NCBI RefSeq assembly: GCF_000196615.1 | Contig: NC_014306.1 | Location: 248,001 to 312,000 of the forward strand | Length of the DNA stretch: 64,000 nt | Reading direction: 5' to 3' | Source: Erwinia billingiae Eb661 | GTDB lineage: Bacteria; Pseudomonadota; Gammaproteobacteria; Enterobacterales; Enterobacteriaceae | Shown here: positions 19,198 through 32,629 of the stretch, one piece after another | How the letters are laid out: each line of letters starts with the position of its first letter | Position numbering within the stretch: position 1 is the stretch's first letter | Notes under the pieces: generated by a model | What the model was told of the DNA's origin: nothing | Databases searched by the model: none | The model's input: only the letters and a program-made list of their open reading frames with translations | Program-made: the position numbers and the translations under genes

Positions 19198-19803
19198 ATG
19201 ACTTTAACGCCGCTGTTAACCGCGGGCCTGGAAACGGCACTTAACCAGATCCTCTATCGCGATCGCGGCCTGAAAGCAGCACGTCAGCGCCTGAATGGCA
19301 AAAGCCTGGCCATCGTGCTGGCTGAACTGAAACAGCCGCTGATCTTTATCTTCAGCGAGCATCAGGTTGATGTGCTGGGCGAGTGGAATGACACGCCCGA
19401 CTGCACGGTAAAAACGCAGATTGCCACCTTGCGCAAGCTGCGCGATCGCCAGCAGCTGACCAGCGTGATCCGCAGTGGCGAGCTGGAAGTCGACGGCGAT
19501 CTGCAGGTTGTGCAGCACTTTTCTGCGCTTATCGATCTCGCCGAACTGGACCCCGCTGAATACCTCGCGCCCTGGACCGGGGACGTGGTGGCGCAGGGTA
19601 TCAGCCAGTTTGCCCGTCGCGGTTTCCAGCTGTTACGTGGTGATGCTGAACGCAAGCAGGCCTATCTCGGTCAGGCGCTGACCGAAGAGTGGCGGCTGGC
19701 ACCCGGCGGATTAGAAGCAGCCTGGTTTGCTGAAGAAGTTGATGCGCTATCGCGCGATCTTTCCGCGCTTGAAAGCCGCCTTGCAACGCTGGAGGGCAAA
19801 TGA
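19198..19803 (+). CDS. ubiJ: UbiJ, accessory factor of aerobic ubiquinone synthesis
   Basis: UbiJ carries an SCP2-type lipid-binding domain in its N-terminal half and helps organise the Ubi hydroxylase/methyltransferase complex. The 201-residue length equals E. coli UbiJ. The shared block [26 protein letters not shown] near residues 80-105 and the C-terminal [15 protein letters not shown] identify it. The C-terminus is probably a coiled coil. Its stop codon overlaps the ubiB start (ATGA). Confidence 0.93.
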   Translation: MTLTPLLTAGLETALNQILYRDRGLKAARQRLNGKSLAIVLAELKQPLIFIFSEHQVDVLGEWNDTPDCTVKTQIATLRKLRDRQQLTSVIRSGELEVDGDLQVVQHFSALIDLAELDPAEYLAPWTGDVVAQGISQFARRGFQLLRGDAERKQAYLGQALTEEWRLAPGGLEAAWFAEEVDALSRDLSALESRLATLEGK

Positions 19804-21437
19804 CGCCAGGAGAATTGCGCCGACTCTATTTGATTATCCGGGTATTCCTCACCTACGGCCTGGATGAACTGATCCCCAAAACCCGTCTGGCATTGCCGAT
19901 CCGCATGTGGCGTAAGTGCCTGTTCTGGCTGCCCAACAAACACAAAAACCTGCCGCTTGGCGACCGTATTCGCCTGGCGCTGGAGCAACTGGGTCCGGTA
20001 TGGATCAAGTTTGGTCAGATGATGTCGACACGACGCGACCTGTTCCCGCCGCAGATTGCCGATCAGCTGGCGATGCTGCAGGACCGTGTAGCCCCGTTTG
20101 ACGGCGTGCTGGCTAAGCAGCAGATCGAACTGTCTCTTGGTTGCCCGGTTGAATCCCGCTTTGATGATTTCATGATCAAACCTCTGGCATCAGCGTCGAT
20201 TGCCCAGGTGCATACGGCAACGCTGAAAGAAAACGGCCAGAAAGTGGTGATCAAAGTGATTCGCCCGGACATCCTGCCGGTGATCAGAGCCGATATGAAG
20301 CTGATCAACCGCATGGCGCGCTGGGTTCCACGCCTGTTACCCGACGGCCGCCGCTTGCGTCCGCAGGAAGTGGTCGCAGACTACGAAAAAACGCTGATTG
20401 ATGAGCTGAACCTGTTGCGCGAAGGGGCTAACGCCATCCAGCTTCGCCGTAACTTCGATAAAAGCAAAATGCTGTACGTTCCGGAAATCTTCTCCGACTA
20501 CGGCAGCGAAACCATGCTGGTGATGGAGCGGATCTACGGTATTCCGATTTCCGACGTGGTGACGCTGGAGAAGCATGGCGTGAACATGAAGTTGCTGGCT
20601 GAGCGCGGCGTGCAGGTGTTCTTTACCCAGGTATTCCGCGACAGCTTCTTCCATGCGGACATGCATCCGGGCAATATTTTTGTCAGCTACGACCATCCAG
20701 AAGATCCGCAATATATCGCCATCGACTGCGGGATAGTCGGCTCGCTGAATAAAGAAGATAAGCGCTATCTCGCCGAAAACTTCATCGCCTTCTTCAATCG
20801 TGATTACCGCAAGGTGGCCGAGCTTCACGTCGACTCTGGTTGGGTTCCGCCGGACACCAACGTGGAAGATTTCGAATTTGCCATCCGCACCGTGTGCGAA
20901 CCCATTTTTGAAAAGCCGTTGGCAGAGATCTCCTTTGGCCACGTGTTGCTGAATCTTTTCAACACCGCCAGACGCTTCAATATGGAAGTTCAGCCACAAC
21001 TGGTTCTCCTGCAGAAAACATTGTTGTATGTTGAAGGCATTGGGCGGCAGCTTTATCCGCAGTTGGATTTGTGGAAAACAGCCAAACCGTTCCTGGAAGA
21101 CTGGATCAAAGATCAAATCGGTATTCCGGCCATTGTCAGGGCACTGAAAGAGAAAGCGCCTTTCTGGGCTGAGAAATTGCCAGAACTGCCGGAACTCTTC
21201 TATGACAGCCTGCGCCAGCACAAGCATTTGCAACACAGCGTCGACAAGCTGACCAACGATTTAAAAGGCGAACGGATCAGACAGCATAAGTCCCGTTACC
21301 TGTTCGGCGTCGGTGCGACCTTGCTGCTCAGCGGCACTGCCATCTTGCTGACACGGCCAGATTGGGATCTGATTTCCGCGGCGATGATCGCCGCCGGTCT
21401 GGTTAGCTGGCTGGTTGGCTGGCGTAAAACCAGCTGA
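19800..21437 (+). CDS. ubiB: UbiB, atypical protein-kinase-like ATPase of ubiquinone synthesis
   Basis: UbiB belongs to the ADCK/UbiB family of atypical kinase-fold ATPases and is needed for ubiquinone production, probably by handling the lipid precursors at the membrane. The family KxGQ motif is seen in [15 protein letters not shown] (about 64-78). The A-rich loop SASIAQVH and the kinase-like DMHPGN and AIDCG motifs follow. Two C-terminal membrane helices lie at about 500-540. Length is 545, one less than in E. coli. Translationally coupled to ubiJ. Confidence 0.97.
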   Translation: MTPGELRRLYLIIRVFLTYGLDELIPKTRLALPIRMWRKCLFWLPNKHKNLPLGDRIRLALEQLGPVWIKFGQMMSTRRDLFPPQIADQLAMLQDRVAPFDGVLAKQQIELSLGCPVESRFDDFMIKPLASASIAQVHTATLKENGQKVVIKVIRPDILPVIRADMKLINRMARWVPRLLPDGRRLRPQEVVADYEKTLIDELNLLREGANAIQLRRNFDKSKMLYVPEIFSDYGSETMLVMERIYGIPISDVVTLEKHGVNMKLLAERGVQVFFTQVFRDSFFHADMHPGNIFVSYDHPEDPQYIAIDCGIVGSLNKEDKRYLAENFIAFFNRDYRKVAELHVDSGWVPPDTNVEDFEFAIRTVCEPIFEKPLAEISFGHVLLNLFNTARRFNMEVQPQLVLLQKTLLYVEGIGRQLYPQLDLWKTAKPFLEDWIKDQIGIPAIVRALKEKAPFWAEKLPELPELFYDSLRQHKHLQHSVDKLTNDLKGERIRQHKSRYLFGVGATLLLSGTAILLTRPDWDLISAAMIAAGLVSWLVGWRKTS

Positions 21438-21557
21438 TTGTCATGAAAGGTAAACAGAAGGTTATCCCGCGCTGGTGATGGTTTGCTCATCGTCAGCGCA
21501 ACACAAGCTGTATATACTGAAAAACTGGCATCACAACTCAATATCAGAGGCAAAATC

Positions 21558-21803
21558 ATGGGCGGTATTAGTATCTGGCAATTGTTAATCATTGCCGTAA
21601 TTGTTGTTCTTCTGTTTGGTACCAACAAACTCCGTACGCTGGGATCTGATTTGGGTTCATCGATCAAAGGCTTCAAAAAAGCCATGGGCGATGAAAACGA
21701 GAAAGATAAAGACCATGCTAATGATGCTGACTTCCATGCCAAACTGGCGGAAAAAGATCAGACAGAAGCGAAGAAAGAAGACGTCAAGAACGACAAGGTA
21801 TAA
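21558..21803 (+). CDS. tatA: Twin-arginine translocase subunit TatA
   Basis: TatA oligomerises to form the transient passage for folded Tat substrates. At 81 aa it has the single N-terminal helix (about 3-20, [17 protein letters not shown]), the hinge GTNKL, an amphipathic helix with [10 protein letters not shown], and a charged tail. The start MGGISIWQ (21558) has AGAGG seven bases upstream; the upstream extension of the frame is not coding. tatB follows after three bases, and the 120-base gap after ubiB should hold the tat promoter. Confidence 0.96.
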   Translation: MGGISIWQLLIIAVIVVLLFGTNKLRTLGSDLGSSIKGFKKAMGDENEKDKDHANDADFHAKLAEKDQTEAKKEDVKNDKV

Positions 21804-21806
21804 ACC

Positions 21807-22454
21807 GTGTTCGACATAGGCTTTAGTGAACTGATTTTGGTGTTCGTTATCGGGCTGGTCGTGCTGGGTCCACAGCGTTTACCGGTGGCGGTCAGAACCG
21901 TCGTTGGCTGGATCCGCGCTCTGCGTTCACTGGCGACCAGTGTGCAGAACGAACTCGCTCAGGAACTTAAATTGCAGGAGCTGCAGGACAGCCTGAAAAA
22001 GGTGGAAGAGGCCAGTAAGAACAGCCTTTCTCCTGAGCTGAAGGCGTCAATGGAAGAGCTGAAGCAATCAGCAGAATCCATGAAGCGTTCTTACCTCGGC
22101 GAAAATGAAAAAGCCGATGACGAAGCCAACACCATCCATAACCCCCTTGTGAAGAACTCTGCCGAGACGCATGAGGGTGTGACGCCAGCGGAAGCCGACC
22201 ATCAGGCCAGTTCCCCTGTCAAAGCCCCTGACGCGGTGACCACACCGGTTCAGGTATCTGAAGCGGCAACCTCACCCATTCCGGCTACTGACGTGGCGTC
22301 TGCGCCCGTTCAGGCACCCGAAGTGGCTACCGCGCCAGCTCAGGCCCCGACAGTGAAACCTGAACCGAAACCGGCCTTGACCACGAATGGCGACGCGCCA
22401 ATCCTGTCCAGCCGTGCTCCTGTTTCCACCCATTTACCGAGCGATGAACGATAA
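21807..22454 (+). CDS. tatB: Twin-arginine translocase subunit TatB with repeat-extended tail
   Basis: TatB works with TatC as receptor for twin-arginine signal peptides. The membrane helix (about 4-20), the hinge GPQRLP at 21-26 and the amphipathic helix are typical. The protein is 215 aa, against 171 in E. coli. The extra length comes from a Pro/Ala/Thr-rich tail with five consecutive ten-residue units at 137-186. The start is GTG, three bases after tatA. The tail is dispensable for function in studied TatB proteins, so the insertion is probably tolerated, but its role is unknown. Confidence 0.95.
   Translation: MFDIGFSELILVFVIGLVVLGPQRLPVAVRTVVGWIRALRSLATSVQNELAQELKLQELQDSLKKVEEASKNSLSPELKASMEELKQSAESMKRSYLGENEKADDEANTIHNPLVKNSAETHEGVTPAEADHQASSPVKAPDAVTTPVQVSEAATSPIPATDVASAPVQAPEVATAPAQAPTVKPEPKPALTTNGDAPILSSRAPVSTHLPSDER
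22215..22364 (+). repeat. Five 30-bp tandem repeats in the 3' part of tatB
   Basis: Five in-frame 30-base units encode [40 protein letters not shown] and [10 protein letters not shown]. The DNA copies are diverged, so the expansion is not recent, but the ten-residue register is kept exactly. Confidence 0.75.
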
Positions 22455-22456
22455 AC

Positions 22457-23215
22457 ATGGCTGTTGAAGATACCCAACCGCTTATCAGTCATTTGATTGA
22501 ACTCCGTAAGCGCTTGTTGAACTGTATTATTGCCGTCGTCGGCATCTTTATCTGTCTGGCTTATTTTTCCAATGACATCTACCAGCTGGTTTCCGCGCCG
22601 CTGATTAAGCAGATGCCAGCGGGCGCCAGCATGATCGCCACTGACGTTGCGTCCCCGTTTTTCACCCCAATAAAACTGACGATGATCGTCTCGGTATTCC
22701 TTGCGGTACCGGTGATCCTGTATCAGATCTGGGCCTTTATCGCCCCTGCGCTTTATCGCCATGAGCGCAAGCTGGTTATGCCGTTGCTGTTTTCCAGTTC
22801 ATTCCTATTCTATACCGGCATGGCTTTCGCCTACTTTGTTGTCTTTCCGCTGGCCTTTGGCTTCTTCGCCAAGACCGCGCCGCAGGGCGTGTTGATTGCC
22901 ACTGACATTAACAACTATCTCGATTTTGTAATGGCACTGTTTATGGCATTTGGCGTCTCCTTTGAAGTGCCAATTGCTATCGTGTTGATCTGTTGGACCG
23001 GCATGACAACCCCGGAAGACCTGAAGAAGAAGCGCCCGTACGTGTTGGTGGGTGCTTTCGTGGTGGGAATGCTGTTGACCCCGCCAGATGTCTTCTCTCA
23101 GACGCTTCTGGCTATTCCGATGTATTGCCTGTTTGAAGTCGGCGTGTTCTTCGCGCGCTTCTATGTCGGCAAGCGTCGTCAGGACATGGACCCGGAAGAA
23201 TCGGGCCCAGAGTAG
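22457..23215 (+). CDS. tatC: Twin-arginine translocase subunit TatC
   Basis: TatC is the six-helix core of the Tat complex and recognises the twin-arginine motif of precursors. The 252-residue protein keeps [12 protein letters not shown] at the N-terminus, with the conserved glutamate of the signal-binding site, and [11 protein letters not shown] and SFEVPI in later helices. Length is slightly less than in E. coli (258). It starts three bases after the tatB stop. A hairpin follows before tatD. Confidence 0.97.
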   Translation: MAVEDTQPLISHLIELRKRLLNCIIAVVGIFICLAYFSNDIYQLVSAPLIKQMPAGASMIATDVASPFFTPIKLTMIVSVFLAVPVILYQIWAFIAPALYRHERKLVMPLLFSSSFLFYTGMAFAYFVVFPLAFGFFAKTAPQGVLIATDINNYLDFVMALFMAFGVSFEVPIAIVLICWTGMTTPEDLKKKRPYVLVGAFVVGMLLTPPDVFSQTLLAIPMYCLFEVGVFFARFYVGKRRQDMDPEESGPE

Positions 23216-23253
23216 CGTAAAGCAGGTCCAGCGCTCCCTTACATGACGTAACG

Positions 23254-23275
23254 TAACCGCCCGAAAGGGCGGTTA
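23254..23275 (+). terminator. Hairpin between tatC and tatD
   Basis: TAACCGCCC (23254-23262) and GGGCGGTTA (23267-23275) form a perfect stem around GAAA. The T tract is poor, so it probably reduces rather than stops transcription into tatD 17 bases on. Confidence 0.55.
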
Positions 23276-23291
23276 CTGTTTGGAAAATCCT

Positions 23292-24077
23292 ATGTTCGAT
23301 ATTGGTGTGAACCTGACCAGCACGCAGTTCGCGAAAGATCGCGATCAGGTCGTAAAACGTGCGAAAGACGCCGGGATCACCGGCTTACTGATCACCGGCA
23401 CCAACGCGCTGGAAAGCCAGCAGGCGCAAAGCCTGGCCACGCGTCGTCCGGGTTATTGCTGGTCCACCGCCGGTGTCCATCCTCATCATGCCAGTGAATG
23501 GTCAGGCGAAACCGCCGCGACCCTGAAACGGCTGGCGGAGAGCCCTGAAGTGGTCGCCATTGGCGAATGTGGTCTGGACTTCAACCGCAATATCTCTGAA
23601 CCTGAGCAGCAGGTTTATGCGTTCAATGCCCAGCTTGAGCTGGCCGCCGAATTGGCGATGCCGGTGTTTCTCCACTGTCGCGATGCCCACGATCGTTTCC
23701 TCGCCGTCCTCACGCCCTGGTTACCAACGTTGCCTGGTGCGGTGGTGCACTGCTTTACCGGCACGCGCGAAGAGCTTGAAGCCTGCCTGGCGGCGGGACT
23801 CTCAATTGGGATTACGGGCTGGGTGTGCGATGAGCGACGTGGCGTAGAGCTTCGTGAGTTAATGCCGTTGATCCCAGCCGACCGTCTGCTGCTGGAAACG
23901 GATGCGCCCTATTTGCTGCCCCGCGACATGCGCCCGAGGCCGCCTTCACGACGTAATGAACCCTGCTTCCTGCCGCATATTGTGCAGGTAGTGGCGGGAT
24001 TACGTGGGGAAGAACCCGAGGCGCTGGGACGTCAGTGCGATGCTAATGCGCGTAAGCTGTTTCGTTTGCCGGCGTAA
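23292..24077 (+). CDS. tatD: TatD family metal-dependent DNase
   Basis: TatD is a TIM-barrel metal-dependent nuclease. Despite its name it is not part of the translocase; in E. coli it has 3'-5' exonuclease activity and helps repair oxidative damage. Metal-binding motifs are visible as [30 protein letters not shown] and LLETDAP. The start [13 protein letters not shown] at 23292 matches E. coli; a TTG four codons upstream is rejected. Length is 261. It lies after tatABC as in E. coli. Confidence 0.95.
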   Translation: MFDIGVNLTSTQFAKDRDQVVKRAKDAGITGLLITGTNALESQQAQSLATRRPGYCWSTAGVHPHHASEWSGETAATLKRLAESPEVVAIGECGLDFNRNISEPEQQVYAFNAQLELAAELAMPVFLHCRDAHDRFLAVLTPWLPTLPGAVVHCFTGTREELEACLAAGLSIGITGWVCDERRGVELRELMPLIPADRLLLETDAPYLLPRDMRPRPPSRRNEPCFLPHIVQVVAGLRGEEPEALGRQCDANARKLFRLPA

Positions 24078-24101
24078 TTCCGGCATCAGCGGCAGGAAGG
24101 G

Positions 24102-24590
24102 TTAAAGCTTGTGGAACTGCTTGTTGTCGAGGCTGCGCGTGATCTGCTTATTGAGCAGGTTCAGCAGCAGCATTGAGCGCGCTTCCCCATCGGGCTCGGT
24201 GAAGATGGCTTTCAGCCCTTCAAACGCGCCGCAGGTAATTAACACGCGGTCGCCGGGCTGAGGCACGTCAGGATCGACCATGGTGATTGGCGTATCGGTT
24301 TGCAGTGCCATAATCACGTCATGAGGAACGCTTGCCGGCAGACTGCCGAAGCGAACGAAATGGCTGACGCCCCGCGTGGCGCTTATGGTTGTGGTATGAA
24401 TCGCTTCCGGATCAAATTCTATAAACAGATAATTGGGGAAGAGCGGCTCATCCACCTGGGTGCGTTTTCCGCGAACCAATTTCTCTAATGCAATCATTGG
24501 GCTAAGACAATGCACCGATTGACGCTCAAGATGTTCTTTCGCGCGAAGCAGCTGGCCACGTTTGCAATAAAGTAAATACCAGGATTCCAT
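24102..24590 (-). CDS. rfaH: Transcription antiterminator RfaH
   Basis: RfaH is the NusG paralogue that is recruited to ops elements and couples transcription and translation of long surface-polysaccharide and secretion operons. The 162-residue length equals E. coli. The N-terminal NGN domain (about 1-100) has the motif [10 protein letters not shown], and the C-terminal domain that switches from alpha to beta fold is present. No KOW-type change or truncation is seen. The general factor NusG is also in this window (47143), so both paralogues can be compared here. Confidence 0.95.
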   Translation of the reverse strand: MESWYLLYCKRGQLLRAKEHLERQSVHCLSPMIALEKLVRGKRTQVDEPLFPNYLFIEFDPEAIHTTTISATRGVSHFVRFGSLPASVPHDVIMALQTDTPITMVDPDVPQPGDRVLITCGAFEGLKAIFTEPDGEARSMLLLNLLNKQITRSLDNKQFHKL

Positions 24591-24777
24591 AACGTCACTT
24601 TTTGATTACAGGGCCGCTAAGAATACCAAACTCATCGCCAGAGTTATAGCGGGATCCAGCAGAGATGCGGCCCTGGCAAGAATTTGGTTTGCAGATCGCG
24701 GTCGCTCCAAAAAACTAAGCATAGCGTAACAATCCTCCCTATAATGGCCGATTCACTGACCGTATTGATGAGAAGTC

Positions 24778-26280
24778 ATGAAATACCACGACTTACGCGA
24801 TTTCCTTGCCTTGCTTGAGCAGCGCGGGGAATTAAAACGTATTACGCAAGAGATCGACCCGGATCTTGAGATGACCGAAATCGCCGATCGCACCCTGCGA
24901 GCTGGCGGCCCGGCACTGCTGTTCGAAAACCCAAAAGGGTACGACATGCCGGTGTTGTGCAACCTGTTCGGTACGCCGGACCGTGTGGCCATGGGCATGG
25001 GACAGAAAGATGTCTCGGCGCTGCGTGATGTTGGCCGCCTGCTGGCGTTCCTGAAAGAACCTGAGCCACCTCGCGGTTTCCGTGATTTCTTCGATAAGAT
25101 GCCGCAGTGGAAGCAGGTGCTGAACATGCCGACCAAGCGTCTGCGTGATGCGCCGTGCCAGCAAGAGATTTGGCAGGGTGACGAGGTCGATCTGCACCGA
25201 ATCCCGGTAATGAAATGTTGGCCTGAAGATGCGGCCCCGCTAATTACCTGGGGATTGACCGTCACACGCGGTCCGCACAAAGAGCGGCAGAATCTCGGCA
25301 TCTATCGCCAGCAGGTGATTGGTAAGAACAAGCTGATTATGCGCTGGCTCTCCCATCGCGGCGGCGCGCTGGATTTCCAGGAGTGGACGCAGCAGCATCC
25401 GGGGGAACGTTTTCCGGTATCCGTCGCGTTGGGCGCCGATCCGGCCACGATTCTGGGTGCCGTGACCCCCGTTCCTGACACCCTGTCTGAATATGCCTTC
25501 GCCGGCCTGCTGCGCGGCACTAAAACGGAAGTGGTGAAGTGCATATCCAACGATCTGGAAGTGCCCGCCAGCGCCGAAATTGTGCTTGAAGGCTATATCG
25601 AGCCTGGCGAAATGGCGCCAGAAGGCCCTTACGGCGATCATACGGGTTACTATAATGAAGTAGACAGTTTCCCGGTGTTCACCGTGACGCATATCACTCA
25701 GCGCCGCAATCCGATCTATCATTCGACCTACACCGGTCGTCCACCGGATGAACCTGCGGTGTTAGGCGTGGCGCTGAATGAAGTCTTTGTGCCGATCCTG
25801 CAGAAGCAGTTCCCGGAAATTGTCGATTTCTATCTGCCGCCGGAAGGGTGTTCCTATCGCCTGGCCGTCGTTACGATGAAAAAACAGTATGCGGGACATG
25901 CCAAGCGCGTAATGATGGGCGTCTGGTCTTTCCTTCGTCAGTTTATGTATACCAAATTTGTTATTGTCTGCGATGATGATGTGAATGCCCGTGACTGGAA
26001 CGACGTCATCTGGGCGATCACCACGCGAATGGATCCGGCGAGAGATACTGTCTTAGTTGAAAATACGCCGATCGACTACCTGGACTTCGCTTCACCTGTT
26101 TCCGGCTTAGGCTCGAAAATGGGACTGGATGCGACCAATAAATGGCCAGGCGAAACGACGCGAGAGTGGGGACGTCCAATCCGTAAAGATCCGGCGGTAA
26201 CAGCCCGTATCGATGAGATTTGGGACGAACTGGGCATCTTCAGTGAGCCACCTACGCGCAATAACACGCCCGGCAAATAA
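24778..26280 (+). CDS. ubiD: 4-hydroxy-3-polyprenylbenzoate decarboxylase UbiD
   Basis: UbiD decarboxylates the prenylated hydroxybenzoate intermediate of ubiquinone synthesis using prenylated FMN supplied by UbiX. The 500-residue protein shows the conserved [18 protein letters not shown] start and the metal/prFMN region [11 protein letters not shown] (about 282-292), whose glutamate is catalytic in the family. The ATG start follows a short leader shared with divergent rfaH. fre begins 27 bases downstream, the E. coli ubiD-fre arrangement. Confidence 0.97.
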   Translation: MKYHDLRDFLALLEQRGELKRITQEIDPDLEMTEIADRTLRAGGPALLFENPKGYDMPVLCNLFGTPDRVAMGMGQKDVSALRDVGRLLAFLKEPEPPRGFRDFFDKMPQWKQVLNMPTKRLRDAPCQQEIWQGDEVDLHRIPVMKCWPEDAAPLITWGLTVTRGPHKERQNLGIYRQQVIGKNKLIMRWLSHRGGALDFQEWTQQHPGERFPVSVALGADPATILGAVTPVPDTLSEYAFAGLLRGTKTEVVKCISNDLEVPASAEIVLEGYIEPGEMAPEGPYGDHTGYYNEVDSFPVFTVTHITQRRNPIYHSTYTGRPPDEPAVLGVALNEVFVPILQKQFPEIVDFYLPPEGCSYRLAVVTMKKQYAGHAKRVMMGVWSFLRQFMYTKFVIVCDDDVNARDWNDVIWAITTRMDPARDTVLVENTPIDYLDFASPVSGLGSKMGLDATNKWPGETTREWGRPIRKDPAVTARIDEIWDELGIFSEPPTRNNTPGK

Positions 26281-26307
26281 CTGCCAGAGACCCGACAGAG
26301 GGAACGC

Positions 26308-27009
26308 ATGACAACGTTAAGCTGCAAAGTGACCTCAGTAGAGGCGATTACCGATACTGTGTACCGAGTGAGAATGGTGCCGGAGGCTGATTTTAGCTTC
26401 CGTGCTGGCCAGTATTTGATGGTGGTGATGGACGAGCGTGACAAGCGTCCATTCTCACTGGCATCCACTCCGATGGAAAAAGACATTATCGAGCTGCACA
26501 TTGGTGCCTCAGAACTGAATCTGTATGCCATGGCGGTGATGGAACGCATTCAGGAACAGCGCAAAATCACCGTCGATATTCCCCATGGTGATGCCTGGCT
26601 GCGGGAAGAGGGCGATCGCCCGCTGGTGCTGGTTGCGGGTGGAACCGGGTTCTCCTATGCCCGCTCTATTCTGCTGACCGCCCTTTCTCAGCAGCCGGAT
26701 CGTGATATCGCCCTTTACTGGGGCGGACGCGAGCTGAAGCATCTCTACGATCTGGAAGAGTTAGACGCGCTGGCCATTAAGCACCCTAACCTGAAAATTA
26801 TTCCGGTTGTCGAGCAGCCTGAAGCGGGTTGGGATGGGCGCAGTGGTACGGTGCTGACCGCCGTGATGAATGACTATGCCACGCTTGCCAGTCATGACAT
26901 CTATATTGCAGGCCGTTTCGAGATGGCCAAAATCGCCCGTGAGCGTTTTTGTGCCGAGCGCGGCGCGAAGGAAGATCAGATGTTCGGCGATGCCTTCGCC
27001 TTTATCTGA
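26308..27009 (+). CDS. fre: NAD(P)H-flavin reductase Fre
   Basis: Fre reduces free flavins with NAD(P)H and supplies electrons to enzymes and regulators that need reduced flavin. At 233 aa it equals E. coli. The flavin-binding RPFSLAST (about 46-53) and the pyridine-nucleotide motif [12 protein letters not shown] (about 108-119) are clear. GAGGG precedes the ATG. It probably forms an operon with ubiD. A hairpin follows. Confidence 0.96.
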   Translation: MTTLSCKVTSVEAITDTVYRVRMVPEADFSFRAGQYLMVVMDERDKRPFSLASTPMEKDIIELHIGASELNLYAMAVMERIQEQRKITVDIPHGDAWLREEGDRPLVLVAGGTGFSYARSILLTALSQQPDRDIALYWGGRELKHLYDLEELDALAIKHPNLKIIPVVEQPEAGWDGRSGTVLTAVMNDYATLASHDIYIAGRFEMAKIARERFCAERGAKEDQMFGDAFAFI

Positions 27010-27017
27010 GGTTACCG

Positions 27018-27037
27018 GGGGCAGGACGCTCTGCCCC
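27018..27037 (+). terminator. Hairpin after fre
   Basis: GGGGCAG (27018-27024) pairs with CTGCCCC (27031-27037). No T tract follows, so termination here is uncertain. Confidence 0.5.
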
Positions 27038-27052
27038 TGAACCTGAGCAACG

Positions 27053-27077
27053 AAAAAACCCGCCCCTGACAGGCGGG
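27053..27077 (-). terminator. Rho-independent terminator of fadBA
   Basis: On the minus strand CCCGCC and GGCGGG (27059-27077) form a stem followed by six T residues (plus-strand A tract 27053-27058), about 35 bases after the fadA stop. Confidence 0.85.
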
Positions 27078-27109
27078 AATTGAATCAGTGAAACAGCCAG
27101 TTCAACGTA

Positions 27110-30470
<3,361 letters not shown>

Positions 30471-30498
30471 GTTGATCTCCTGAAGCCGCATTAAGGGG

Positions 30499-30515
30499 AT
30501 CTGGTCATACCAGAT
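30499..30515. promoter_or_regulatory. FadR operator upstream of fadB
   Basis: ATCTGGTCATACCAGAT is a near-perfect palindrome. It differs from the E. coli fadBA FadR site, as I remember it, only at central bases. FadR repression is relieved by long-chain acyl-CoA. Confidence 0.85.
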
Positions 30516-30544
30516 GATCGAGAGTGTGGAAGGGATGTTAATTA

Positions 30545-30575
30545 TTTGCAAACGAGAGTTTGCTAATTTGCAAAC
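30545..30575. promoter_or_regulatory. PsrA-like palindrome cluster between fadB and pepQ
   Basis: TTTGCAAAC occurs at 30545-30553 and again at 30567-30575, exactly 22 bases apart. A GTTTGC lies between them at 30558-30563. GCAAAC-GAGA-GTTTGC (30548-30563) fits the PsrA operator rule (G/C)AAAC-N2-4-GTTT(G/C) described in pseudomonads and Shewanella. PsrA controls fatty-acid oxidation there. A PsrA-type regulator is not expected in enterobacteria, so the binder is unknown. Confidence 0.4.
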
Positions 30576-30657
30576 AAGATCACAGGCGCGGCAAAACGGC
30601 ATCGGGTAAAGGGCTGTGATAAGATGCGCTCAATTTCACGTTAATGGAGACGGAGTT

Positions 30658-31989
30658 ATGGAATCGTTGGTCACTCTTTATCAGGACCACCTGAAAACAC
30701 TACAGGCGCGTGCTCAGCAGGTATTAGCTCGCAGCAAGCTGGATGCCATGCTGATCCATTCGGGAGAACTGCTCACCGTTTTCCTCGACGATCATACCTA
30801 TCCCTTTAAAGTGAATCCGCAATTCAAAGCCTGGGTGCCGGTGACCTCTGTGCCGAACTGCTGGCTGTGGGTGGATGGCGTAAACAAACCTAAGCTGTGG
30901 TTCTACTCGCCGGTTGATTACTGGCACAACGTTGAACCGCTGCCGCAAAGCTTCTGGACCGACGAAATCGACATCGTGGCGTTAAAAAATGCCGATGAGA
31001 TTCAACAGCTGTTGCCTGCTCAGCTGGGTAATGTGGCTTATATCGGCCCTGTGCCCGCGCGCGCAGCGCAGTTAGGCATCAAAGCGGAGCTGACTAACCC
31101 GAAAGCCGCTATCGATTTCCTGCATTACCATCGCTCGCTGAAAACTGACTATGAGCTGTACTGCATGCGCGAAGCGCAGAAAACCGCGGTGATCGGTCAT
31201 CGTGCGGCCAAAGAGGCGTTCCTCTCAGGCATGAGCGAGTTTGATATCAATGGCGCTTACCTGAGTGCCACCGGCCACCGCGATATTGATGTGCCTTACG
31301 GCAATATCATTGCGCTGAATGAACACGCTGCGGTGCTGCATTACACCAAGTTGGATCATCTGCCCCCTGCGCAGTCGCGTAGCTTCCTGATTGATGCCGG
31401 AACAGAATACAACGGCTATGCGGCCGATCTGACCCGCACCTATTCAGCGCAAAGTGACAATGACTATGCCCAGCTGATCCGCGATATGAATGAAGAAGAG
31501 CTGGCGCTGATCGCCACGATGAAAGCTGGCGTTCGCTACACCGAATACCATCTGCAAATGCACCAGCGTATTGCCAAACTGTTGCTTAAGCATCAGCTGG
31601 TGAAAGGGCTGAGTGAAGAAGCGCTGGTGGCGGAAGATTTGACCGGGCCGTTTATGCCGCATGGTATTGGCCATCCGCTGGGACTTCAGGTTCATGATGT
31701 CGCCGGATTTATGCAGGATGAAGAGGGCACCCATCAGGCTGCACCTGCGCAATATCCTTACCTGCGCTGCACGCGCATTCTGGAACCGCGGATGGTGGTC
31801 ACCATTGAACCTGGCATCTACTTTATTGATTCTCTGCTGGCGCCATGGCGTGAAGGTAAGTTCAGCCAGCATTTCAACTGGGACCGCATTGATGCGCTCA
31901 AGCCTTATGGCGGCATTCGTATCGAGGATAACGTGATTATTCGCGAACAGGGCGTGGAAAATATGACGCGTGACCTGAAGCTGGACTGA
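30658..31989 (+). CDS. pepQ: Xaa-Pro dipeptidase PepQ
   Basis: PepQ hydrolyses dipeptides with C-terminal proline, using two metal ions. It also shows organophosphate triesterase activity in E. coli. The metal ligands of the pita-bread fold lie in [19 protein letters not shown] (two aspartates), PHGIGHPLG (His), TIEPGIY (Glu) and GIRIEDNV (Glu). At 443 aa it equals E. coli. The start MESLVTLY has GGAGA eight bases upstream. It overlaps yigZ by one base (TGATG) and is divergent from fadB. Confidence 0.96.
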   Translation: MESLVTLYQDHLKTLQARAQQVLARSKLDAMLIHSGELLTVFLDDHTYPFKVNPQFKAWVPVTSVPNCWLWVDGVNKPKLWFYSPVDYWHNVEPLPQSFWTDEIDIVALKNADEIQQLLPAQLGNVAYIGPVPARAAQLGIKAELTNPKAAIDFLHYHRSLKTDYELYCMREAQKTAVIGHRAAKEAFLSGMSEFDINGAYLSATGHRDIDVPYGNIIALNEHAAVLHYTKLDHLPPAQSRSFLIDAGTEYNGYAADLTRTYSAQSDNDYAQLIRDMNEEELALIATMKAGVRYTEYHLQMHQRIAKLLLKHQLVKGLSEEALVAEDLTGPFMPHGIGHPLGLQVHDVAGFMQDEEGTHQAAPAQYPYLRCTRILEPRMVVTIEPGIYFIDSLLAPWREGKFSQHFNWDRIDALKPYGGIRIEDNVIIREQGVENMTRDLKLD

Positions 31990-32600
31990 TGGACGCGTAT
32001 GACATCCCCGCTGAGCGCTTCAGCGTCAGCGAGGAGATTAAAAAAAGCCGCTTTATTACACTGTTGGCCCATACTGACGGCGTGGAAGCGGCGCGGGCCT
32101 TTGTTCAGCAGGTCAAAGGCGAGCATCCTTCTGCCCGCCACCATTGCTGGGCATGGGTGGCGGGAGCCCCTTCCGACTCACAACAGCTTGGGTTCTCTGA
32201 TGACGGTGAACCCTCTGGCACGGCAGGTAAACCGATGCTTGCTCAGCTGATGGGAAACAACATCGGGGAAGTGACCGCCGTCGTCGTGCGTTATTACGGT
32301 GGCATCCAGTTGGGTACGGGCGGCTTAGTGAAGGCGTATGGCGGAGGTGTTCAACAGGCATTAAAGCTGCTGCCGCGTCAGCAAAAAGTCCCGATGCTGA
32401 CCTTCACGCTCTCCTGTGACTATGCTCAACTGGCAGAGATAGAAAGAATGACTGGCCGCTTTCATGGCCAGCTGTTGCAGACAGAATTTTTGGCATGCGT
32501 CTCGCTGACGCTGGCCTTGCCCCATGCGCAGGTGGCCGGGTTTTCGCAAAATCTTACAGACTTTAGCCGAGGGGCGCTCACGCTCACACCGCTCGACTAA
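31989..32600 (+). CDS. yigZ: IMPACT-family protein YigZ
   Basis: YigZ belongs to the IMPACT/UPF0029 family, named for the eukaryotic IMPACT regulator of Gcn2. Its role in bacteria is not established. The N-terminal domain has the family signature FSDDGEPSGTAGKPML (about 75-90) and VVVRYYGGIQLGTGGLVKAYG; a small C-terminal ferredoxin-like domain follows. Length is 203, close to E. coli YigZ. The start overlaps the pepQ stop, so translation is coupled. trkH follows 29 bases on. Confidence 0.92.
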   Translation: MDAYDIPAERFSVSEEIKKSRFITLLAHTDGVEAARAFVQQVKGEHPSARHHCWAWVAGAPSDSQQLGFSDDGEPSGTAGKPMLAQLMGNNIGEVTAVVVRYYGGIQLGTGGLVKAYGGGVQQALKLLPRQQKVPMLTFTLSCDYAQLAEIERMTGRFHGQLLQTEFLACVSLTLALPHAQVAGFSQNLTDFSRGALTLTPLD

Positions 32601-32629
32601 CCTCATCATCGTCAGGAAGGAAAGGCTAC

